From Neoceratodus forsteri (Eukaryota; Chordata; Ceratodontiformes; Ceratodontidae): 64,000 nt of DNA. Positions within the stretch are counted from its first letter, which is position 1. Every line of letters begins with the position of its first letter. Positions 1 through 11,229 of this stretch are shown here, piece by piece. Where the stretch lies: contig CM057456.1 of the NCBI GenBank assembly GCA_016271365.2, positions 1,394,523,501-1,394,587,500 of the forward strand. The letters are read 5' to 3'. The position numbers and the translations under genes are program-made. The notes under the pieces were generated by a model. The model was given only the letters and a program-made list of their open reading frames with translations, had not been told where the DNA came from and did no database searches.

Positions 1-49
1 TCAGGAGTGTAGCTTGGAAAATAACGTTGGTACATCGTTTTGTACACCA

Positions 50-140
50 TGATCTTGTTTGTTGCCCCTAACCTATTTGTTGCCCCCAGCCGAACCCTGT
101 TTGCTGCCTCCAATCATACCTTGTTTGTTGCTCTAAAACT
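50..140 (+). repeat. degenerate short tandem repeat
   Basis: The phrase TTGTTTGTTGCC with small changes recurs about four times in 90 bases. No coding sense was found in the first 345 bases otherwise. It may be the edge of a minisatellite. Confidence 0.35.
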
Positions 141-344
141 GTATACCCCAATACTGTGTAAAGCATGGGGGAAAACTAAAGCATTATTTAGTGCTATGCA
201 TTTACATTATGGTTCACTTACAAGGAGCATGACAATCATATCATAACATCAAAACGTTGGGTAAATGGTAGCCTGTTGTAGGGCAAAATGCTGACCGAAA
301 GAAATAAATGTGTACACTGTGGCTTACATGGTGTATGCATTCCT

Positions 345-868
345 GCGTTTTTTTTTTTTTTTTTATTAATATTTTGGAGATGCACCTTGAGCCAGGGCTC
401 ATTTACAAAGGTTTCACGTCATACATTACAGAGCAGTATTTGGATGAGTGACAAGCATTTCAACAAAATGACCGTCATTCGATCTAGAAACAGGTAAACA
501 GTGCTACAGGGTAGCATTGTCAGAGAAGGTAGGAACATAGGAGGGAATGGGGGAAGGGGAGATGAGGACAGTTATAGGGGGATGAAGAGGAGGGAGGGAG
601 GGGTGAGTTGGACGATGTAGTCCCATAAGGGAGTTACGTTAGGTATTTAAGTGCAGTTGCAGGTTATTTTCAACGCAAAGTTCTTTCTCAATGTAGATTT
701 AAAATGACCAGGGGTGGACAAGTCCCATATAGCAGTTGGGAGCTCATTTAGCCATGTCGGTGATCTAACAGGGAAGGAGCGCTTAGCCAGGTTGGTCCGA
801 CAAAAAGGTACTTGTAGGGATTTCTCGAGGGCACTCCAGGTTCCTCCACCTTTAGTTGCAGTACTTAG
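345..868 (-). mobile_element. L2-like LINE, 3' end fragment
   Basis: On the minus strand, 871-647 translates to the last part of a LINE reverse transcriptase ORF. It carries the usual tail pattern (RSFPVRSPTWLNELP, then a run ending FKSTLRKNF). The 3' part holds the phrase TTTGTAAATGAG, also seen in other LINE tails of this window (11,355; 22,250), and ends in an A-run (poly-T at 348-363 on the plus strand). The 5' part is truncated against a gypsy gag fragment near 860. The family is judged only from this short C-terminus. Confidence 0.6.
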
Positions 869-1109
869 CAAACTTCACCAATACTGTGTCCAGCTCCTTG
901 CTATCTTCCCCTTCTCTAAAACAGAAGTTACTGAAAAGTTCCAAAGCCTCAGGCCCAACAGAATGTGAAAGAATGACTGCTTGCATTTTTCCCGGTTTGT
1001 CCGTTGCTCCTAATGTCTCATAGACTTGGAAACACTGTTCCCATCTGCACCAGTTCTCCACCAAGTTGCCTTCAAGGCACAGAGCTTCTGGTGGTTGAAC
1101 ATTTTCCAT
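852..1109 (-). pseudogene. gypsy-type gag N-terminal fragment
   Basis: An 85-codon minus-strand frame starts at an ATG (1109). It shows the pattern of vertebrate Ty3/gypsy gag N-termini: Pro-Pro-Glu, a Leu-x-Gly-Asn-Leu-x-x-Asn-Trp segment, then Trp-Glu-Gln-Cys-Phe and an Ala-Val-Ile-Leu helix followed by Gly-Pro-Glu-Ala-Leu. It stops after a Phe-Ala-Lys-Tyr-Cys motif, where full-length gag would continue. The downstream side abuts a LINE tail. No LTR or pol is seen nearby, so this is a remnant only. Confidence 0.55.
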
Positions 1110-2376
1110 CCTTCAACACTGAGTTGCACCACACTGACCTGTGTCACAGAAAACACAGGGACTGGAATACTGCAACATTCATCACAAAACTCACTCTGTG
1201 TGTCCTACAGCAGGAACAGTAGCCATTCCGCCACCTTCTGACACCATGTAGTGTTTCCTGAGTTCGCTATTAAGACTGGATAATGAGCAACAGACACACA
1301 TATGAATGCAGCTGAACTCCAACAGTGCTTTTTAAGTTTGCCATGCATGCACACACAGCATACATCTTGATATGAGTTGATTTTGAAGGGTGTGACACTG
1401 TCTAATGCAGAATGCTCTGCAAGGGGCATGACAGTGCCACACTAATCATCAGCCAGGCTGATCATGATGGTGTTTTGCTTGAAATGATCTCTGCTTGAAA
1501 AGCAAACACCACACCAATCTTATGGCAGCTTTTTCTTTTCATCTGCAGGACACCGCCCAGCAAACAGCTATGCAGTGTCCCGATCAGCTTGGATGATGTA
1601 ACCCTCCCCCTACACCACCCCACCGGCGCTGCTGAGCTAGAGTTGATGGGCTGAATGATTACACCTACATACAGAGCAGGCTGCTTCAGTCCGATGCTGT
1701 TTGCTCACAGCTGACTCCCCTGCCCTGCCCCGCCCACAGCATCCTGACTCCCATCAGTGCTGCCTCCCCGCCTCTGCGACGCAGAAACACACATACGCCT
1801 TTTTAACTTTGAATGTAATCAGTAATGTGAATACTCTTTTGTGTGATTCTGCATGTCTTGGTCTTGGCATCTACTGACAAGACAAAAGGCGCCCCTTTCA
1901 AATACTGCTGTCCCCTGTGCCAGTACACACTATGCTGTGCAATATGCCCAGCTCACCTGGAAATTTCTGGGTATCCGGCCTGCCCAGTCTGACCCTGCCA
2001 AACAGCATCAGCATAGTTTGGGGTCTGGGTCCCTTTGTGTTCTTCTAAGCCTGGAAGGAGGGGCAGGTGTAGCAGCAGGGAAAAAGAACAAACACTTGCC
2101 GAACAAGTTTTACAGCAGTAAAGTAGCCACTGTTTACTGTCCTTACCTCGGACAGTGGGAGGGGGGATAGCACTAGTAGGAGTGGGAGGGAAGAGCTTTT
2201 GTTGTATAGTGATGTCCATTGGCTAGTTGCCTGTTTTCTCTAATAAGATGATGATTATCATTCAGGCTGCGCCACAGTGGGCAGTTCAAAAATTGTGCTC
2301 CTGCAAGAAGTGGTCTCTTGCATAGCGTCTGTTAACTGTCCTTTTCCTGTGACCTGCTAGCATCTTCCCACTCCGG
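1110..2376. other. no recognised feature
   Basis: Apparently unique DNA. A C-rich stretch at about 1,560-1,790 has no open reading frame or promoter element I can support. The Harbinger insertion site follows. Confidence 0.5.
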
Positions 2377-2379
2377 AGA

Positions 2380-2399
2380 CAATGGGCCCTATTCACGAT
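2380..2399 (+). repeat. Harbinger left terminal inverted repeat
   Basis: CAATGGGCCCTATTCACGA, preceded by the target duplication AGA at 2377-2379. It is identical in reverse complement to the right terminus. Confidence 0.9.
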
Positions 2400-3582
2400 G
2401 GCTACACGGCCTTATGCATGGTGCGTAAGGCCCGGCCCCCGTGCATAGACTGTTACGCATGGAACACACGGAAGCAGCCTCCATGTGGTATGCATGACCT
2501 GTGCATAGGGCCATGCACAGAGCTGCCACACAAACATGCATGCCGTAGTGGATACGCAGACATGTAGGGGCATTCCTTCATACGCCATATGTGCGGGACC
2601 AGGTGCATCATGTCCCCGCTATGTGATACGCATTCTGGAGGCAGCCGTAAACAGCCTATGCATCACACACATGGCAGGAGCAGCCAACGAAGCAAGCTGG
2701 AGGGGGCACGGCAATGCCCGCTATGGCACGACATGCCAGCCACGCACGCAGCGACACAAGGCACAGCAGCAGCAGCCACACAAGTGCCCATAATGTGTCA
2801 CATGCGACCGCCACTGCTGCAACACCACTGGCCATACGGCCTGTCCCAGCACAGCGTGCATGCCACCCAGCAGGCACCACCAAAGCTGCATGCATAGCAC
2901 AGCATACTGTGGCGAACAGACAGGCAAACCTGGGATGCATGCACAACACACAGCCCCACATACACACACACACAAACAGGCCCGCCCGTGCACACTGTGC
3001 CAGGGTGAAGAACGTGACAAACACACAGCACTGTAAGCAAACACCTTTATTGGCACGTAGCGTAACACTCAGGGCCCACACTGGGCACACAACTGCACAG
3101 AAATCTGGGGGGGGGGGAGTTCTCCTCTGTGGCCACATCTGGGCTGGTGGACGGGGTCACTTCATGGGGGGGTGTCCGTGAACTCCCATTCCTCCAGGGC
3201 AAGTCGGCGGATGGGCCCACTGTAGTGCTGAAACAACAAGAGCAGACAGAGGGGACCAACTTCAGTGACCCTGTTACCGGCAGCAGCCACAGAACTAATA
3301 ATGCCACACACTCACACACACACACATCCAGGGGCCACCTACCTTTGATGGTGTGCGGATGGCCCAGAGGTCCCACGCGTTGTCACGGTACATGTTGTCC
3401 TCCGTGCTGTGCCAGAGGCCGAACCAGCTGGGGATGTCATGTGGAAGTCGCCGCCTCGGGGTCACCACCCTGGCTGGGCCGGGCCCACCCACCTCCCAGA
3501 GTTCCAGCACCAGGACGGCCTTTGACACTGAGTCCCCTGCAAAAGAACACAGGGAACCAAATGAGCTAATACACCCACAGGC

Positions 3583-3625
3583 CCTTACCCCCCCCCACAC
3601 ACACACTCACACACACAGCCACGTG
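3583..3625 (+). repeat. CA-rich microsatellite
   Basis: A short CACACA tract lies inside the Harbinger element, just upstream of the transposase. It may have arisen after insertion. Confidence 0.6.
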
Positions 3626-3699
3626 TACCGTCTGCAGGACCTTCCTGCCTCCTCTCCGACACTTCCCACAGGGCACCCACAGGCAGGCCATTCTGGTAA

Positions 3700-4905
3700 A
3701 TTGTTTCTGAGACACAGTACAGCCACCATGGCAGACCGAGGTGCTGCCACTGGGTGTTCAGGCCACGTCTTGTGGCACAAACGCTGCATCCCACCAACAT
3801 TCTACAGTGGTACCGTGTCGATCACAACATGCTATGGTTCATCTGTGGCCTAGTGGAGGATGCTGTCTGGCCAAGCACCAGTCGCTCCATGGCCATGTCC
3901 ATGGAGACAAAGGCGCTCTGCGCCCTGCTGTACTATCCCATAGGCACCTTCAAGAGGGTGATGGGCGATGTGACAGGGGTGAGCCAGTCATCCATGTCAT
4001 GGGCACTGCACCAGGTGACCGATGCCCTGGTGCGGCACTGGGAGAGGCACATCTCGTTCCCCACAAAAGAGGCAGAGCTCAGGTCTGTCAAGGGTGCATT
4101 CCTGGAGAAGTATGGCATGCCGAACACAGTGGGTGTGATAGACTGCACACATGTGCCCATCCTCACACCGTCCAATAACGAGGAGGCCTACAGCAACCAT
4201 AAGAGGTACCACAGCATAAACTGTCAGGTCATCAGCAACGCTACGGGCATTCTCAACAAACGTCCTGGCAAGGTACCTGGGGTTGTGCCACGACTCGTAC
4301 ATCTTTGAGAACAGCAAGCTGAGACGCCATCTGGACCAGCAACAGGAGGGCTATGGCTGGCTGTTGGGTGAGCCCCCTTCACAGCGTGCAGATACATTAG
4401 CTGCACATGTGCCCCAGCCCAACAAATGGCTCTGTTTCACCCCTAATACACAGGTGACAGTGGGAACCCACTGAAGACGACACTCCTGACTCCGTACCTG
4501 GCTCCACAGCACCCTGCTGAAGAGGCATACAGTGCAGCACATGTACAGGCATGGGGCATCGTAGAATGCACCATACAGCTGTTGAAGATGCATTTCCGAT
4601 GCCTGGACCACACGGGTGGCATGGTGATGCTTGCACCGGGGATGGCATTCGGGGTGTTCACCACCTGTGCACTGCTGCACAACGTCTGCATGTGCTGTAT
4701 GGTGCAAGAGCACCCAGACGTACACCCAAAAGGAGGACTGCAAGGGACCACTGCAGCCACCCCATGGACCAGCGCTGCCTGGGGAGGGCACAAGGGTGCC
4801 GCCAAGGGGCCAACATGCAGCAGAATGCATGGCGGCGAGGGTAGTGCACCATCGTGTGGCTCATGGCACATTCGACAGGTAAGGCATAGCGAATGCTGGC
4901 ATTGA
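3700..4905 (+). pseudogene. Harbinger DDE transposase (HARBI1-like), frameshifted
   Basis: The frame opens at 3700 and runs to about 4255. It contains the N-terminal helical region (PIGTFKRVMGD, then SQSSMSWAL) and the first catalytic Asp in VIDCTHVPI (GAC at 4141). A single extra A near 4255-4256 shifts the frame; the next frame continues with the family phrase CHDSYIFENS. A canonical GT..AG intron (4368-4453, 86 bases) splits the Gly codon before the second catalytic Asp (GDSGNP, GAC at 4456). The third residue, Glu, is in VECTIQLLK (GAA at 4564). The frame then stays open to a stop at about 4905. All three DDE residues survive, but the frameshift prevents a full product. A good Kozak ATG (GCCACCATGG, ATG at 3728) lies in a different frame from the transposase, suggesting a second N-terminal lesion or a lost upstream exon. 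The role in the family is cut-and-paste transposition, working with the Myb-like partner. Confidence 0.88.
4368..4453 (+). other. predicted intron in Harbinger transposase
   Basis: GTGAGC donor and CACAG acceptor. Removing these 86 bases brings the conserved Gly-Trp-Leu-Leu segment directly onto Gly-Asp-Ser-Gly without a frame change, which is how the family normally reads. Confidence 0.75.
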
Positions 4906-5220
4906 TGACTGTGACTGACTGAGCCAGCATGTGCGTGGCGTGCATGCCACGGGGCAGTCGCATGCGCGTTCCACTGGCGTGCACCGTGCCAGTGCAGGCT
5001 GCTGTGCATGGCACGTGTGTGTGGTGTGCTGTGGGCCGCACTGTGGGCACACCGCTGTGTGCAGTGCATACCAACGTGTGCGTGCTGCATAGTTGGTATG
5101 CGGGGGTCTGTGCCTAGGTGTGGCGTGGCACGTGCCTGTTGTGCGAGTACCCGGCACCCTGCCCAGGTGGCGCTGGTCCGTGGGGTGGCGTTGAAGACCA
5201 GAATGTGTGCTGTGCTATGG

Positions 5221-5222
<2 letters not shown>

Positions 5223-5260
<38 letters not shown>
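5223..5260 (+). repeat. (GT)19 microsatellite
   Basis: Perfect GT dinucleotide run between the two convergent Harbinger genes. Confidence 0.98.
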
Positions 5261-5261
<1 letters not shown>

Positions 5262-5433
5262 AGACACGTTCGGTAGTGTCATCCGCTCTGCCTCACTGGG
5301 TTTCCGGCCTCGGTGGCTGGCAACTGCGTCCATGCCCCCTTCTGGCTGCTGCTGTTCATTGTGCTGTGACCGGCGTGCCACTGTGCTGGTGCCGGGCTTG
5401 TTCACGCTGTTGCTTGCTGCGGGGTAGGGGGCA

Positions 5434-6861
5434 CTATCCGGCATGGTCTCGCCCTGCCTGTGGTACCATGAGCGTGAGCTCTAGTGCACTGGCCGGTGCC
5501 ATGGGCACATCGACAGCCGGCGCAAATGACCAAGCCTGTTGGGCAGACAGGTGGGCAGCTATGACCAGGAGGGCATCTGCAGTATGCTCCTGGGCATGGA
5601 TCCCTGCGGCCATCTTCTCTGCCAGGTGCTCCTGGGCATGGGCCCCTGCAGCTACCACCTCCACCATCCACTCCTGTGCCCTCACGCCCGTGGCGATGCT
5701 CTTTGTGAGCCTCTTCTGCACCCGCACAGATCCCACACCATGAGCTGCTTGAGGCGGTGCACTGCCTCTGTGCACTCCCTCTTCGCCTGCAGGTGGTACC
5801 GCTCCAGCCTGCATAGGTTGGGGTAGTAGCTGGTGAGGAATGTGCCGCTGGAGCCCTGTCAGCAGCGCCTTGCGGGAGGGGGGCCCTCAGAAGCTCCTGT
5901 GTCCGGCTCCTGTGACACAGGTGGTGTGGCAGGGATTGTTGTGCCTGTGGTCACGACGCAGCTGTCCTCAGGTTGCCCAGAGCCTTCTTAGCTGCTGTGC
6001 GTTCAGGTCCGGGGTGATGGCTGCTCGTCCACGGTGAGGCGCTCTGGTGTCTCCCTGTCATCAGTCTCCTGGGTGTGCTGTCCCATGCCTCCTGGTGCTG
6101 CCGTTCCAATGTCTGTCCCCTTTCACGACTGTGGTGGTCTTCGGGCAGGGCGGACAGCTGGGTGTTGTCATCTGGCATGTCCTCCATTCTGTGCTGCTGC
6201 AGCCCTGTGTGGGTGATGGGGGGGGACAGTGTTTAGTACACCTGTGTGTCCATCATGTGCAGTGTAATGCCCTGTGTCTCTGCCATTATCCACCTTCACC
6301 GCCTGCCCTCTGTGGCCCTGCACAGACGCCGCCGGATGGTCCCTCTTCGGCTCTGTCTTCGTCCTGCACTGTGGGTAGGAATCATAGAAGGAGGTCAGTG
6401 ACAGTTGCCGTACTACAGTGCTGTGGTGGTGGTGCTCTGTGCACACCCGCATCGCACTCATCTGGCATGCTGTCAAGCCCATCCGGCTCGCCATCTGTGA
6501 GGACATCATTAGTGGTGTTCACAACCTGCTTCCCGATGGGTGTCAGGGGTGGGTCAGGGGGTAGCGGGCCACCCCCTGTGGCGCCCTGCGACTGCCGTGC
6601 CTTGCTCAGCCTTTTCTTCACCTGGGACCAGAGATCACGCCACTTGTGCTTAATGGCCACCAGTGTGCGTGCCTCTGGTCTGGCAGTGTTCATTGCCTCC
6701 TGAAGGTCCAGCCAGATGCGGGCCTTCGGCTCAGCCGGGGTGCCCAGTGACCTCCCCCAGAACAGCACATCGTAGTGCTGGCAGATTTCTGTCACTAGGA
6801 TGGCCACCTGTGCCCCTGTAAAGTTTGGCGATCGCTGCTGCTTACCACCACTCCCGCCCAT
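5434..6861 (-). pseudogene. Harbinger Myb/SANT-like DNA-binding protein, probably spliced
   Basis: The second Harbinger gene, on the opposite strand. The ATG at 6861 is preferred because the DNA-binding domain begins 12 residues later (RSPNFTGAQVAILV); a longer frame from 6975 is also open. The trihelix-type Myb/SANT domain spans roughly residues 12-80, with Trp residues in ICQHYDVLFW and IKHKWRDLW, then a basic helix (QVKKRLSKA) and a Pro-rich linker with LTPIGKQVV. Downstream pieces at 6187-5951 and 5814-5434 look like later exons; the last is helical (AEKMAAGIHAQEHTADAL), as in the C-terminal coiled part of such proteins. A CCTACCCACAG acceptor precedes about 6372. In Harbinger systems the Myb-like protein binds transposon ends and helps the transposase reach the nucleus. 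Whether the exons join in frame was not established. Confidence 0.7.
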
Positions 6862-7204
6862 TCTACGTCCACTGGCATTGCCTGTTTGCCACGTGGTGGC
6901 TGTTTCCGGCCCGCTCTTCAGTGCCGCGGATGCTGCCAGCCTCTTCTGCCAATATCTTGCTTCCGCACTGTGCATATCATGGGTGCGTGGCAGTTCTGCA
7001 GTGCCATATATGGTGGGATAAAGGAGCGTTCCCTTCGACTCGCGCTGTCTCTGTCCCGCCTCTGCGTGTTACTGTGCACCTGCTCTGCCCCGGCCTCATG
7101 GGAGTGTGTTGGGCTGGGTCGTGCATGCCGCATATTTTGCCAGAGCTCCGCGACACACAGCTGTGTGCCTGCATTTACGACGGCAATGCGCGTAGCAGCC
7201 AGGC

Positions 7205-7224
7205 TTCGTGAATAGGGCCCATTG
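7205..7224 (-). repeat. Harbinger right terminal inverted repeat
   Basis: TCGTGAATAGGGCCCATTG, the reverse complement of the left terminus. The target duplication AGA follows at 7225-7227. Confidence 0.9.
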
Positions 7225-7640
7225 AGAGAGAAGCTGACGGTAACATAAGACGAGCCATGCTCAGTAGTAGATAAGAGGTACTTCTGTCTCATTTCCATTA
7301 CAGTGGGGACCTCACACTCACAACACAAAACCTGTAAGTAAGAATGATCTGTGACTGAAAGGGGCCTGGCTGCTGCAGTACATGTTTGTTTTTTAATTCT
7401 GTCACCCCCCACCCAAAGACTCCGATCTGTAGTCGCCGACTCAACTCTTTGACTGAGTCTCATAGAAAGAATCATCACATCTTATAATGATTAGCAGCAG
7501 TGAATAGTAAAAACAAACGTTAAACAAGCATTTGTCAACGCCAAATGTTGTCCTGCTGGCATTGGCATTGGTAGTGTAGGAGTTAGAGAGATGCATAATA
7601 GGAATGGCAGTGAAGTATTGAACTGACACCAACCCCACCA

Positions 7641-7969
7641 CCACCCTGCAGAGACTGACAGGCGGGGTGTGCCTTTGGGTCGTCGTCCATAACGCTCACG
7701 CCATTTCACCTCACCCTACCCTGCAGACATTGACAAGTGTCGCGGTGTGCTTTGGGGTCTTTGGGCCTTACACTCACCCCATTCCATAAGGAAGTACTTT
7801 GAGATGGGTACAGTATAGGAGAATGGGGTGAACTTTGGGGCTGAAGATTCCAAGGCACACCTCAATGCCTGTCACTGGTTGGATAGGGCTGGGGTGGAAT
7901 GGCACGAGCATGATAGCCAGTGATCCCAAGTCACACCCCTGACTCCTGTCAGTCTCTACAGGGTGGGGC
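7641..7969. repeat. palindromic element (MITE-like)
   Basis: Three pairs of inverted segments are arranged symmetrically around about 7805: CACCCTGCAGAGACTGACAG with its complement near 7945-7969; CCCTACCCTGCAGACATTGACA with a diverged complement near 7855-7897; and TCACCCCATTCC (7773) with GAATGGGGTGA (7820). The whole is a roughly 330-bp imperfect hairpin with no coding content. Confidence 0.65.
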
Positions 7970-8007
7970 ATTACGGTCGGAAACCCTAACGCCACAGGTG
8001 TTTGTAT

Positions 8008-8722
8008 TTTCACTCCAGATTTTCAACATGGGCTTTTTGTGACCCCACCTCATGAATAGTGGCACTATCAGTTTGTTAGCCGAAAGGTGATTTTGCACAG
8101 CGACTGCGACATTTGGTGCGACAGGTGCGAAAACACATTTCGGGCAGTATGTGGAAAATGACAGCTGTACTGTTCATGAGGAGGTTTAAAAAAATGGCAA
8201 TGCTGACACTCTGCAGTGAAAATATGAAAAATTGTTGAAATTATGAGCGTGCATAGAAACTGCGCAACGCACGCTTGTAACGCAATTATTTTGGGGATTT
8301 TTTTAACTACATTTTCAACTTAGGCATTTTGGGACCTCCCCTCATGAACAGTGGCACTGTAATTTTGTAATCTGTCCCGAAAGTTGATTTCCCACAGTGA
8401 CTGTGTCTTTGTGTGCCACAGGTATACTGTTCATAAGGAGGTGTTAAAAAATGGCATTCTTAAAAATTGTCAAATATGAGTGTGTGGTAACTGCGCAATG
8501 CACGCTTGTAACGCAGTAATTGTTTTTGAATGTTTTCACCAAAATTGCTTTTTGGGACCCCGCTTCATGAATAGTGGTAAAGCAGTTTCATTAATCTGTC
8601 CCGGAAGGTGATTCTACGCAGTGACCGCAAAATCACCTTTCGGGACCGAGTAACGAGATGACAGTGCATGTGTTCATGAGGTGGGGTCCCAAGAACCCCA
8701 TGTTGAAAATCTGCACCAAAAT
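8008..8722. repeat. palindromic element with three related internal units
   Basis: The outer arms (CCAGATTTTCAACATGGG at about 8015, complement at 8690-8712) continue into GACCCCACCTCATGAA and its complement. Inside, a unit opening with a GGGACC-rich word, CTCATGAA and AGTGG recurs at about 8043, 8330 and 8558. A spacer with CGCACGCTTGTAACGCA occurs at about 8270 and 8505. The structure mixes tandem and inverted repetition. Confidence 0.65.
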
Positions 8723-9082
8723 TCCCAAAATGGCTCAGATAATTCCACCCCCCAAAATTGCCTGCCATTATAAAGTTTACCGCATTTTGTTCAGTTCCCG
8801 GCTCGGCTTTTGAAGAGTTCAGACGTGTTCCCGCCCCATAAGATCGAGCGCCAGCCCTCTGGAGGTAAATATGGGGGTGCCGGGAGGTAGGGAGGTGGGT
8901 GCACAGAGGGTGGTGCGGGTTGGGGAGGGGTGCAGCAGGACAACGAGGACTTTTTATTTATTTTTTTACGGTATAAAAAAAAAAGAAACCGGACTTGGGG
9001 ATAGTTTTCTTTATTTGCAGGTAAAGAAAAATTATTTGGGGCACACTGGGGTGGGCCCCCAGTGTGCCACGGGTTTGGGGGG

Positions 9083-9271
9083 GACATGATGCCGATGGGG
9101 ATTGGGCACCCCCGTCAGCAAAGAAAGTGTGTATGGGGAGGAGGAACATGATGCCGACGGGAATTTGGCACACCCGTTGACAAATAAATTGAATTTGGGG
9201 GGGTGGGAACATGCTGACACGGGGATTGGGCATCCCTGATGTCGGCTTTGTGGGGATTGTATGGCGGCCCG
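9083..9271 (+). repeat. 63-bp minisatellite, three copies
   Basis: Units beginning ACATGATGCCGA or a variant start at 9083, 9146 and 9209, exactly 63 bases apart. Each contains GGGATTGGGCA (or a variant) and a run of Gs. A partial earlier unit may precede. Confidence 0.8.
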
Positions 9272-9289
9272 CAGGAGCTGCCATATTTA

Positions 9290-10130
9290 TTGGAATGTTT
9301 CACCAGGAAAGGCACGTAACGGAGCCTTGTCATCTGACGCTCCAATGAGGAAACTGCACCTCATCGGAGCGGCAGATTTCTTTCAACTCCATGGCTGTCT
9401 TTGAAACTGCTGTCATTGCTAGCATGCTCGCTAATTGGTGGCTGAGGGACACACCCACTAAAGCGTTCCCTGCATTCACCAACACTGACACACCTCTGAA
9501 TGTGCTACTACCCCAAGAGGTTGCTTATGTATGTGCAAGACAACATAAAAAAAAGACTGCTTTGACTTTGTTTTGTGTGATTAACTGTGTGTGTGTGGGG
9601 GGTAGCATTATCAGTGCGTGATGGTTTGCAGCAACAGCTAAGCAGTTAGCTGTATTGTAGTCCTTACCACTTCTAATGTCTGACCTCTGCTCCAAAAGTC
9701 ATTTATTGCTCTATTTAGTCTAACTAAGGTGACAGTTAATAAAGCTACAAACTGCACCAGGCCTCCCCCCACCTGTTGATGTTTTTAGCACAGACAGATG
9801 TAAAAGTTAGCTGGACTTTGTTGTTAGCCTAGCTGCTGGAAAAAGCAATATTGTGATTCCGTCTTTTCCTCTGAGTGGAGAAAAGCATAGAAAGCTCAAA
9901 GCTGCCTGGAGGACTTTGTTTTACTTTTGCTTATTTTATTTTTTTTACTGTTCACTATGTCTGCCACTCACTACACAATTACAAAAAGATTTTCAAGGCT
10001 CAGATGAGTTGGCAACCACAGTTTTCATTACAGAGATCTGCTACATTTCTTGCTTATGTGCTTACGTACTGTCTGGAATAAATACTGATTGCTACCGGCA
10101 GCTTTTTCACTGAGAAGAAACAGAGAGACT
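9290..10130. other. no recognised feature
   Basis: Apparently unique A+T-rich DNA. A short hairpin lies at about 9340-9370 (GCTCCAATGAGG and its near complement). No supported gene. Confidence 0.45.
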
Positions 10131-10132
10131 TG

Positions 10133-10460
10133 GGAGGGGGAGAAGGAGAGAGAGAGAGAGAGAGAAGGAACATAGAGACGGGGAAGGGGAGAGAGATTGA
10201 AGAGGAGAGAGAAAGAGACTGAAGGGGAGAGAGAAAGGCACACACACACGCAAGCAGCACACAGAAGGGGGACAGAGAGAGAGGGGAGAGAGAGAGATGG
10301 AAGGGGGGAGGGAAAGAGACACAGAAGGAGGTAGAGAAAGAGAGATGGAAGGGGGAGCGAGAGACACACACACACACACTCGGAAGGGGGGAGAGACACA
10401 CACAGAAGGGGGAGAGATGGGAGGGAGGGAGATGGGAGAGGGGAGAGAGGAGGAGGGACA
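10133..10460 (+). repeat. GA/purine-rich low-complexity tract with CA blocks
   Basis: Over 300 bases are dominated by GAGA and GGGAGA words with interspersed ACACAC runs. The long minus-strand frames here are Ser/Leu/Pro-rich products of the repeat, not genes. Confidence 0.95.
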
Positions 10461-11007
10461 GACACTGTGTCCTTGACTTGAATATGTCTGGTTACTTGGA
10501 ACTTCTTTAGGAAGCTGTTTCTGGGCCTACTGTTAACTTGCTGAAAGTCTGCAGCTGAGCTTAGAGGTGAGTGAGTGAGTATATTCAAGAATGCTGAAGG
10601 TGAATTCTCTTACTGCCTCAGAGTTCATCCACACTGCTAACAGACAAGAAAAGTGGACGTTGTGGGAATGGGAATGACAGTTATTTTTAAAACAAACTCG
10701 AGGCATGGATCCCTATGCCGGTGACACCCTTATCAGTTAACCTAGAGTCTTGAACTAAAAGGGGAGTGTGGGTGTGCATGAGATCAAAGTGGAAATATTA
10801 TGCTGTAGCATTTTTGTACAAGTCTTTGTAGGCTAAATAATACTAACTGTGTGTCATCCTTTTACACCAACATCTCATGGCCAACAGTTCTTGTGACTGC
10901 TTCACCTGAGACTCCCATCTACCAGCATTCAATCTTCTCCTCACAACTGGATAACCGTATATCTCTGCTGTTGCCTCTATAATTCTTAGGCTACCCCCCT
11001 TTTCACT

Positions 11008-11180
11008 CTTTAACAAGGCCCCTGGCTACCCCCATCCGCCTCACTCCCCTGCCCCTCCCACATCAACTTAACAAGGCCTATGGCTGCCACCTCCTACCTT
11101 TCTTACCTCCCTGCCCACCTCACCCCTGTCCCTACCCCCCCACGCCAGCTTAACAAGGCCTATGGCTGCCACTTCCTACT
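11008..11180 (+). repeat. short tandem duplication, about 83 bp
   Basis: TTAACAAGGCCTATGGCTGCC occurs at about 11,067 and 11,150, with a diverged copy (AACAAGGCCCCTGGCTACC) at about 11,011. C- and T-rich sequence lies between the copies. Confidence 0.65.
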
Positions 11181-11229
11181 TTTCTTTCTCCCATCTTTAT
11201 CCTTCCCCCTCTCATCTACGCTTTCCTCC

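Larger units (their letters stand above)
2380..7224. mobile_element. PIF/Harbinger DNA transposon, two-gene, degenerate
   Basis: The element starts CAATGGGCCCTATTCACGA and ends with the exact reverse complement of those 19 bases. It is flanked by AGA on both sides (2377-2379 and 7225-7227), consistent with the 3-bp target duplications of Harbinger. It carries a DDE transposase on the plus strand and a Myb/SANT-like gene on the minus strand, so the two genes converge. Subterminal DNA is rich in GCATGC-type words. At about 4.85 kb it has the size expected of an autonomous copy, but the transposase is frameshifted. Confidence 0.9.

Noticed and set aside
1560..1800. C-rich stretch considered as a promoter or CpG island
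   Set aside because: CpG is sparse and no transcription unit is recognisable nearby.
4443..5444. 333-codon open frame on the minus strand
   Set aside because: It lies antisense to the Harbinger transposase 3' exon and crosses the GT microsatellite. Composition is His/Cys/Thr-rich with no domain.
10028..10588. Minus-strand frames rich in Ser, Leu, Pro and Cys
   Set aside because: They are translations of a GA/CA low-complexity tract.
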